A DNA stretch of 42,391 nt from Bacillota bacterium (GTDB lineage: Bacteria; Bacillota; Clostridia; Christensenellales; WQRI01), in contig WQRI01000007.1 in assembly GCA_009786825.1 (NCBI GenBank), forward strand, positions 1 to 42,391, given 5' to 3'. The notes under the pieces were generated by a model, which was not told the origin of the DNA, did not search any database, and saw only the letters and a program-made list of their open reading frames with translations. Positions 35,840-42,391 of this stretch are shown piece after piece (within the stretch, counting starts at the first letter, position 1; the number at the start of each line of letters is the position of its first letter). The position numbers and the translations under genes are program-made.

Positions 35840-38077
35840 CTATTTCGCATTCTTAAAATGTTGTTCTTCTGAATGCTCTTGTGTGATTTCAGTTATAAAG
35901 TTGCTCCCTTGCCACATTAGTTGGTCTTCTGTAGCCTTATGAGATGTATATTTCGGCAAGTCGTTTATACCCTTAGTTGTACTGTCCATACGCTCTGAAA
36001 ACATATCACTATAAGCGTCTGTTGCAAACCTATCCGAGTATATCTTTTTGTTAGAAAGATAATATTTGCGGTTAACACTCCAGCCATCCAGCCTACCTTT
36101 TTCTACCTTGAGTTTTATTACTCTGTAGCCAAATCTGTTGTATGTATGTTTATAGCGCTGGTGGTTGATAGCGCCAACTTTTTTAATGGTATGCATTAGC
36201 AAAGTATTATCACCCCTATTAACTCTAAACTGCTTGTACAGTCTTTGAAAGCGCGCGTGAATAAAATTGTATATAAGTTCGCCAATAAAGAAAAATGGTT
36301 TGGCTAGGCGCATTTCGCTTTTGTCTTCTATTCTAACTATTTCGGCAAGTTCTCTTGCATCTGCCCCTAAACTTTGTTCTCTCTGCTCATCCATAACAAT
36401 ACGCACAAATGGGAAGCCGGCTACTGTAGCCTTGTGTCTGATTAACTTAATTGCTTCAGTAACCTTACCATATAGATATGCCAAATATTGTCTAAGGCGT
36501 TGTCTCTCTTGTGATGTATCCAAATAGTCCTTTTCTAACTTTTTTACTGTTGCCCTTATCTCTTTTAATAGGTCTGTTATTTCTTTCTGCTTATATTGAT
36601 TGCCAAGTTCTTTGCCTATCTCTGTAATAGACATTATGCCAAACTCAAATATCTCAGCATAAGGATTATCCTTTAAAACCTTGAAGCCCAAGCGCAACAT
36701 ATCAAAATGCAATACATTAGAATACCTAGAATGCAAATGCATTCTCTTAGCAGACCTGTTAAAAAAATCTAAATCCCACTCTGGTAAATTGCCTTCGTCG
36801 TCCATTATGAAGTCTGTCCTAATTGCGTGATTTGAAATTATAAGGCTACTTTTTATTATGTAAATAAAGTAAAGTTTTGCATAATCACTAAGTTCTGAAA
36901 ATAGATGTCTGATGTTCTTTTTACTGTCATACTCTAAACCATATTTCTTATAATCATAATCAAAGCAAGCACCGCCTTTTTTAAATCTGTTGTGCTTTTT
37001 CTTTATCCACTTTTCTACTGTACGTAGGTTATATACGTGACCAAATTTTATAGCGCGCTTAAGTTCGTTCTCTAAGTTTATCCAAGGGAAATATGGGAAT
37101 TTCAAGTCTATCTCTAACATCATATCGTATGCCGTTTGTCTGAACCACGCTTCTAAACTCAATGATACATCTACCTTTAGAGTTGTTTTGCCTAGCCCCA
37201 TCTCTCCTACAAACATAAACGCTATTTGCCTTTCTCTTATAAAGCCTTTGTTCCTTGCCTCAAAGCGTCTTAGCCAAGCAAGCGCCCTACCCTTGCGCCA
37301 CATATCTAGTTTGTAATAAACAATTGCAACAGCAATTGGAACAGTTAAAGGGTGTAACATAAAGCGTATGGCGGGCATTAAATCTAGCACAGTTTTATAA
37401 ACAAAATGGTAAATTGCGGCAACATCAAGTGACACAAAAAAGTAAAGCAAAAAGCCAAATAGTGTTGCAACTATGCCAAAGATGTTAAAGTTTAAGAGCC
37501 AAATTAGCAACAAAATTTTTTTAAAGCGCGATGTATCGAAGTAATCTATAAAGCCAAATATGTAATTTTTTGTAGGTACGTACGTTTGCTCTGACACACG
37601 CTTTACTAGCGCTAGTTGTTTGCTGTCTACGTTATAATTGTTGTTTATACGGCTAAAATGGCGCTTAAAAAGCATATTAGCAACTAGCCACAGCGGAATT
37701 ACTAACATTAAAACCCTTGTCAGTATCTCTGTTGCTTGCCCTAAAACAATACTATATCTTGCCATATTTTGAGAGCAAATAAGTAAGTTTAAAAACTCTG
37801 AAAGATTACTTCTAAACTCTTCGGGCGTATCTGGTAGCACGTTAATATCTTGGTCGGGCGTAGCACTATCGGCGGGCGGAACTATCGGGCTAGCCTCCGG
37901 TATTATCCAAAAAAAGAATTGCACAAAACTAACTAGACCAAACCACAACTCCCTTAAACCCTCTAGCACTCTAAGCAAAGAATGGCTAAAAGCAGTAAGC
38001 ATAAAAAATATACTTACTGCTATTGCAATCACGCACAGTATCGCATAACTGTGTTTCTTTACAAAACTTTTAGCCAT
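35840..38077 (-). CDS. Membrane-anchored P-loop ATPase (Zot/pI-like or coupling-protein-like)
   Basis: N-terminal hydrophobic segments; Walker A FMFVGEMGLGKTTLK; Walker B-like FVRIVMDEQREQSLGADARELAEIV. Confidence 0.65.
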   Translation of the reverse strand: MAKSFVKKHSYAILCVIAIAVSIFFMLTAFSHSLLRVLEGLRELWFGLVSFVQFFFWIIPEASPIVPPADSATPDQDINVLPDTPEEFRSNLSEFLNLLICSQNMARYSIVLGQATEILTRVLMLVIPLWLVANMLFKRHFSRINNNYNVDSKQLALVKRVSEQTYVPTKNYIFGFIDYFDTSRFKKILLLIWLLNFNIFGIVATLFGFLLYFFVSLDVAAIYHFVYKTVLDLMPAIRFMLHPLTVPIAVAIVYYKLDMWRKGRALAWLRRFEARNKGFIRERQIAFMFVGEMGLGKTTLKVDVSLSLEAWFRQTAYDMMLEIDLKFPYFPWINLENELKRAIKFGHVYNLRTVEKWIKKKHNRFKKGGACFDYDYKKYGLEYDSKKNIRHLFSELSDYAKLYFIYIIKSSLIISNHAIRTDFIMDDEGNLPEWDLDFFNRSAKRMHLHSRYSNVLHFDMLRLGFKVLKDNPYAEIFEFGIMSITEIGKELGNQYKQKEITDLLKEIRATVKKLEKDYLDTSQERQRLRQYLAYLYGKVTEAIKLIRHKATVAGFPFVRIVMDEQREQSLGADARELAEIVRIEDKSEMRLAKPFFFIGELIYNFIHARFQRLYKQFRVNRGDNTLLMHTIKKVGAINHQRYKHTYNRFGYRVIKLKVEKGRLDGWSVNRKYYLSNKKIYSDRFATDAYSDMFSERMDSTTKGINDLPKYTSHKATEDQLMWQGSNFITEITQEHSEEQHFKNAK

Positions 38078-38104
38078 ATTTTGTGTTAATGTTTTAGTGA
38101 TGTA

Positions 38105-38221
38105 CTATTCCCCCACTTGCACCCACGTGAAAATTATGTAGCCTAAAAATATCACTACAAAAACAAGCAGTAGCAATTTTACTATGTTGTAGCGGAATAG
38201 ATTTTTAAAAAATTTTATCAT
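38105..38221 (-). CDS. 38-aa single-TM peptide (not in ORF track), candidate minor coat/assembly protein
   Basis: Manual translation MIKFFKNLFRYNIVKLLLLVFVVIFLGYIIFTWVQVGE*; start overlaps the upstream stop as ATGA, suggesting translational coupling. Confidence 0.65.
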   Translation of the reverse strand: MIKFFKNLFRYNIVKLLLLVFVVIFLGYIIFTWVQVGE

Positions 38222-38700
38222 AGTGCATCAAATATATCGTCTCTACCGTGCAAGTTTAAAAGCTCTTTGTTTTTTAGTCTGTTTTGCTCACGCCACTTTT
38301 CAAGTTCTTTCTCTCGCTTTGCCATTTCTAGTTTTTTGCCACAAAAGTTACATCTGCCACAGCTACAATCTAAGCGGTAACCATACTCGCATTGCTCTGC
38401 TATAAACGGTCTGCCCATTTCCTGCATTTGCCTCTTAGAACCTGTTAGTGTGTCTTGCCCATCTCCATATTTTTTGTCCAGTTTGCGTATTTGTCTTTCT
38501 ACTCTTTTCTTGCTTTTAAAAAACAACCCAAATGGCAACCACAAGAGGCTTAGTAGAGATATTAAGCCGGCGAATACGCTGAGTAGTCCCGCGAAAAATA
38601 GTGTTAGGGCTTTGGCGATCGCAGTCTTAGCCATAGTGGCTAGTGTTGATAGTGCGCTTAATGCTTGAGATAAAATTGTTAAAACTGCAGTTAAAACCAT
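38218..38700 (-). CDS. Small membrane protein with Cys cluster
   Basis: 160 aa; long hydrophobic N-terminal half; CEYGYRLDCSCGRCNFCGKK zinc-binding-like cluster. Confidence 0.7.
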   Translation of the reverse strand: MVLTAVLTILSQALSALSTLATMAKTAIAKALTLFFAGLLSVFAGLISLLSLLWLPFGLFFKSKKRVERQIRKLDKKYGDGQDTLTGSKRQMQEMGRPFIAEQCEYGYRLDCSCGRCNFCGKKLEMAKREKELEKWREQNRLKNKELLNLHGRDDIFDAL

Positions 38701-40140
38701 CTACCTATCCTCCCGCCTTTTAGGGCTTGCCGCTTCCCTTACCGCACCTACAAGCATTAGAGCAACAAATATCACTAGCACAAAGCCCGCTACTGCAATT
38801 ACATTAGCAAGCCCGCCAAACAGACCACTAGAGCCATCAGACCCCCAAAACACGCGACCTAAACCACTTCTTGTGTTATTCACATTTCTACCTAGCCACG
38901 TGCCGAAACTCTCACCATCGTCCACTTCAGATGGGCGCATATCTTTGATTACACCATCTGCGCACTCGCCATTCATTAAGCGCCAATCTGGGTCGTGTGG
39001 GTTAGCGTTGTTCCTTAACACCGGCACATCGAAGTAGCCAAAATGTGTTGGTACAGTTGCCATATAAAAACTTGTGCCACTCTCTAACAACCCCCAAACT
39101 GTGAACGCGTCTACTAAAATAGACCTTGCCACACCATCTACAACTCTACGCTCTACCCTTTGTTGCTCTAAGTTTGTTGTAATAATATCGTTGTTATGAT
39201 AGACAATGGGAAGCGCATTTACACTATTAAAAAGCGCAAATCCGAAAAAGTCTGATACTTGATTTGTTCGCGGATTTACCAAAACTTCTCTGCCATCTTC
39301 CGTTAGCAAAAACTCGTTGGTGTTGAAACACCTTAGCCTATCCCACGGGTGTATTGTTGCGTGAGATATTAATGTTGTTAACGCGCCTAGTGTCGTACGC
39401 TCGTGTATTTCAACAAATGCTACTAGGTGGTTACCCGTTAACCCCATACCTAGCCTATATGGCGGAAACGCAAAACCTATTGCCACTCTCCACCAAGCCG
39501 GGCGCTGAAACTCTGCAATATATCTCTCATATATCCGCCGCCCGTTCATATCAAAGAAGCGGTAGCCGTGCCTATCACCAAAAACACCATTAAGCCAACC
39601 CCTGTCGTAGCGCTCCCTAAATGTGTAGATTAATCTTTGCCCATCTCGCCCGTTAAAGTTGATTAAAAAAACTGCGCTGTCTAGCCTTATCTCTCTTACT
39701 CGCGTGCCGTTTTTGTGTAAGTAGTGCCTATCTAGCCTACTATCCAAAAATAGTGCAAGTGAGCGGTTAGCACCATCTATAAAACTTTGTGTGTACTTAC
39801 AATATGTTATAATCGTGGTCTCGCCCGTGATATGTGGGTTGCCCGGGTTCATTAGTGGTACGCCATCGGCATTCGTAACGATACCAGTTTCGCGCTGAAA
39901 CCTTGCAGGTCTTCCACAAGGTCCATACACGTGGCGCTCGACAATATCATAAGGGTTATCGTGGATGCGCGAACCCCTTACAGTCAGTGGCATAAGGTCT
40001 TGCTTATCATTTTTATACTCTAAGCCTACGATTTCAGCGCCGTACGCTTTAGCCACATAGGCATTTGTTACTAATGGCAACGCCAAAACGCTTGCTAGCC
40101 CTAGCGCAAAAACCAAACTAAATGTGATTATGTTTTTCAT
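38701..40140 (-). CDS. Secreted, C-terminally membrane-anchored protein (candidate pIII-like or virion-associated)
   Basis: Signal peptide MKNIITFSLVFALGLASVLALPLVTNAYVAKA and C-terminal TM VIAVAGFVLVIFVALMLVGAV followed by positive residues; AAGGAG SD. Confidence 0.65.
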   Translation of the reverse strand: MKNIITFSLVFALGLASVLALPLVTNAYVAKAYGAEIVGLEYKNDKQDLMPLTVRGSRIHDNPYDIVERHVYGPCGRPARFQRETGIVTNADGVPLMNPGNPHITGETTIITYCKYTQSFIDGANRSLALFLDSRLDRHYLHKNGTRVREIRLDSAVFLINFNGRDGQRLIYTFRERYDRGWLNGVFGDRHGYRFFDMNGRRIYERYIAEFQRPAWWRVAIGFAFPPYRLGMGLTGNHLVAFVEIHERTTLGALTTLISHATIHPWDRLRCFNTNEFLLTEDGREVLVNPRTNQVSDFFGFALFNSVNALPIVYHNNDIITTNLEQQRVERRVVDGVARSILVDAFTVWGLLESGTSFYMATVPTHFGYFDVPVLRNNANPHDPDWRLMNGECADGVIKDMRPSEVDDGESFGTWLGRNVNNTRSGLGRVFWGSDGSSGLFGGLANVIAVAGFVLVIFVALMLVGAVREAASPKRREDR

Positions 40141-40152
40141 TTTGTTAACTCC

Positions 40153-41436
40153 TTATCTTCTCTTGGTTGTTGTAATCTTTTCTAAAACCACAACAACCCC
40201 CATAAGTAAAATTAATATCCCCACTACTGCAAATAGTAAGCGCCAAATTGGCACTTCTTGCGCTTCGTAGTAAGTTGGTGGTGCAACTATATTTGGTGGT
40301 GGCTCTATTGGTGGAAGCCCGCCATCTGCCCCTAGCATACTTATGCTTAAACTTGTTGATATTTCAGATAGCGCACCCGTTTGCTCTAGTGCTGTAAGTG
40401 TCACAACAACAGCCCCTACCCCAACCGCTGTTAAAAGCCCGTTTGAGTTAATGGTTGCAACATTAGTGTTGTTTACTTGCCAACGCACATTTCTACTAGC
40501 ATTTAAAGGTTGTACACTAAAGTTTAATTGCAAAGTGTCCCCCACTCTCAAAGTTGTGCTTCCCATCGCTTGTATACTTATGTTTGTTGGTAAAGGTGGC
40601 GGTGGTGGCTCTACAACTTCGGGCGGAAGTACAGTAAAACTGAGTTGCGAATAAATTTCGCCATCTGTTAACATTCTAGCCGTTATCGTTACGCTACCCA
40701 CACTAAACGCTTGCATAAGCCCCGTGCTTGAGACCATCAAAACAGATTGATTGCTTGAAGTCCAAACAATGTTTTGCGAAGCGGTTGCTGGAACTACACT
40801 AGCGCTCAACTGCAATATTTCATTCACTCTTATTGATGTTACATTATTCGGTGTTATAACTACGCGCGGTGGTGGTGGCGCTCTAAAGCCCCGTACTGAA
40901 AACTGTAAACGTGTGGCTTGAAACGCATAACCGCACACAAAAGAAATTTGCATAAGCCCGTAGTATGCTACAACACTAACCGGCATCATTTGGTGCATTC
41001 TTGTCATCGCACCATTCCTAAACGCAAAAACTCTAAATTTATAATCAATCTCGCCATTATACCAAATTATAATATAGTGAAAAATGTTGTCTGATAAATG
41101 TTCAAAAAATGCTTGTGTAATTCGCACGTTAAAGTCTATTATTATGTGGTAAGGGTTACCCGGCGCTCTCTTTTTTTGTATAATTACTATATCTCTTAGT
41201 GAGTAGAATGAAAATGAACTTCTACTTTTGTAACCAAAGAAAACAGAACGCAATTCGCCACTCATAATTCTGTTTGCTGACGCTGGTGTATGACTTGCCG
41301 AGTGTCTAACTTCTAACCAATGCTCGTACTCTATGCTTTTAGGCTCTATTGTTTGAACATTAACATCTGGCTTTGTAAATGCTAAAAGCGGTATTGCTAA
41401 AACCATTAACAATACGCACACTATTATCTCTCTCAT
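40153..41436 (-). CDS. Secreted Big2 (bacterial Ig-like) domain protein with C-terminal TM anchor
   Basis: Signal peptide MREIIVCVLLMVLAIPLLAF; two Big2-type repeats (WTSSNQSVLMVSSTGLMQAFSVGSVTITA; WQVNNTNVATINSNGLLTAVGVGAVVVTL); C-terminal WRLLFAVVGILILLMGVVVVLEKITTTKRR. Start MREIIV gives a TAG-T-ATG junction with the upstream gene. Confidence 0.8.
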   Translation of the reverse strand: MREIIVCVLLMVLAIPLLAFTKPDVNVQTIEPKSIEYEHWLEVRHSASHTPASANRIMSGELRSVFFGYKSRSSFSFYSLRDIVIIQKKRAPGNPYHIIIDFNVRITQAFFEHLSDNIFHYIIIWYNGEIDYKFRVFAFRNGAMTRMHQMMPVSVVAYYGLMQISFVCGYAFQATRLQFSVRGFRAPPPPRVVITPNNVTSIRVNEILQLSASVVPATASQNIVWTSSNQSVLMVSSTGLMQAFSVGSVTITARMLTDGEIYSQLSFTVLPPEVVEPPPPPLPTNISIQAMGSTTLRVGDTLQLNFSVQPLNASRNVRWQVNNTNVATINSNGLLTAVGVGAVVVTLTALEQTGALSEISTSLSISMLGADGGLPPIEPPPNIVAPPTYYEAQEVPIWRLLFAVVGILILLMGVVVVLEKITTTKRR

Positions 41437-41437
41437 A

Positions 41438-42391
41438 CTATCTCCCCCTATACTTGCGCGCATTTTTATACCCTGCTATACCACCGCGCACAAAACCCGA
41501 TATTATGTGGTAGGCTAGTGATGTGGTCATCAAAAGGAACATAACAGCAAGTAACATTCTAAAGCCGTGATTGTCCCATACAGCGTGGTTAGTAACATTA
41601 TTGCCCGCTGTGTCACTATCAGTTGCGCCACCTACATAGTCATCACAATTATAATCACCGCCATAGTACGCGCACTCTTCTAGTTCTAGATTTAGAGTTG
41701 CCACTACTCCAGTTGCTAAGCCCCTATTATCTACAGACATAACGGATATAATCACACTACCAGCGCCTACCGCTGTAATAAGCCCGTTATCACTTACAGT
41801 AGCAACGCCTACGTTACTGCTAGACCAAACAACATCACGTGTAGCATTTGCAGGCAAAACATTAATTGACAACTGCAAACTATCCCCGATATATATCCTT
41901 GTACCGCCATTAGCAAGTATGGTTATCGATGTGGGCAATGGTGGCAAAACTTCTACGGGCAAACTATCCCCTACAGTCTGATTAACAGTTATACTCACGC
42001 TTTGGCTTATGGCTGTATTTGCTGTAGAGCGCGCGGTTATGCTAACAGTACCCGCAGATACGGCACGCACTAAACCTTGTGCTGTGACTGTTGCTACGTT
42101 TGTATTGCTACTTGTCCACGTGACACTCTGAGGCGGGCTATTTTGCCCTTGTACTGTAGCAGTCAGTTGCACGCTCGGTCGGCTTGCCACCGCCGGTATG
42201 GGATAAGGTATTGTGAGCGGGCTTGTAGCGCCACTTATTGTTACACCCGTTATCACCGGCGCGAGCGCTTGTGTGACTGTTATCGTTGTCTGTGCAGTAA
42301 CTGCCGTGTTAAACGTAGACCTTGCCGTTATTACAGCCGTGCCGGCAGTTACTGCGCGCACCATACCCAACGTATCTACTGTGGCTACCGC
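41438..42391 (-). CDS. Big2-domain surface protein with C-terminal TM (5' end outside window)
   Basis: Reading frame is open through 42391 (AVATVDTLGMVRAV...), so the ORF-track start at 42370 is not a true start; repeated VTWTSSNTNVATVTAQGLVRAVSAGTVSITA units; C-terminal TM. Confidence 0.82.
   Translation of the reverse strand, partial: AVATVDTLGMVRAVTAGTAVITARSTFNTAVTAQTTITVTQALAPVITGVTISGATSPLTIPYPIPAVASRPSVQLTATVQGQNSPPQSVTWTSSNTNVATVTAQGLVRAVSAGTVSITARSTANTAISQSVSITVNQTVGDSLPVEVLPPLPTSITILANGGTRIYIGDSLQLSINVLPANATRDVVWSSSNVGVATVSDNGLITAVGAGSVIISVMSVDNRGLATGVVATLNLELEECAYYGGDYNCDDYVGGATDSDTAGNNVTNHAVWDNHGFRMLLAVMFLLMTTSLAYHIISGFVRGGIAGYKNARKYRGR

Larger units (their letters stand above)
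30600..42391. mobile_element. Mobile-element region (transposase, HUH Rep, ATPase, structural/adhesin-like module), possibly inovirus-like prophage; left edge approximate, right edge outside window
   Basis: Transposase + HUH Rep + membrane ATPase + small TM proteins + large C-terminally anchored secreted proteins; intergenic heptamer elements stop before this region. Confidence 0.6.

Noticed and set aside
35840-38077. Firm assignment of the ATPase as Zot/pI
   Set aside because: Only Walker-type motifs and topology are visible; N-terminal TM layout also fits coupling-protein or FtsK-like ATPases.

Overview
Low-GC, Clostridia-like (Firmicutes) chromosomal segment of about 30.6 kb joined to about 11.8 kb of mobile-element DNA that runs off the right edge. 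The chromosomal part, mostly on the minus strand, carries: a truncated aldo/keto reductase, a NifU/IscU-like scaffold plus NifS/IscS cysteine desulfurase, a YgiQ-type radical SAM protein, a purine operon read purK-purE-purM-purN-purH-purD-purL, a paralogous pair of membrane proteins, typA/bipA, a DnaQ-like exonuclease, a second cysteine desulfurase, a DAK/YloV (FakA-like) protein plus Asp23, an N-acetylmuramoyl-L-alanine amidase, RhuM, two polytopic membrane proteins and a DtxR/MntR-type regulator. The mobile part carries a DDE transposase, a divergent zinc-ribbon/PD-(D/E)XK-like protein, an HUH rolling-circle Rep, a membrane-anchored P-loop ATPase, small membrane proteins (one is a 38-aa ORF missing from the ORF track) and large secreted C-terminally anchored proteins, two of them with Big2-like domains. 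Its gene order resembles the III-VI-I module of filamentous phage (inovirus), but this assignment is an inference. The most unusual signal is a family of at least 12 intergenic elements built from tandem 7-bp repeats. In most copies the left and right arms are inverted complements of each other, while the heptamer sequence differs between copies. The family is absent from the mobile part, and a related heptamer tract lies in frame inside the YgiQ-type gene. Other notable signals are a candidate antisense RNA over the rep leader, a dense inverted-repeat region at the probable left edge of the mobile DNA, and tandem palindromic operator-like sites possibly separated from their target gene by the insertion.
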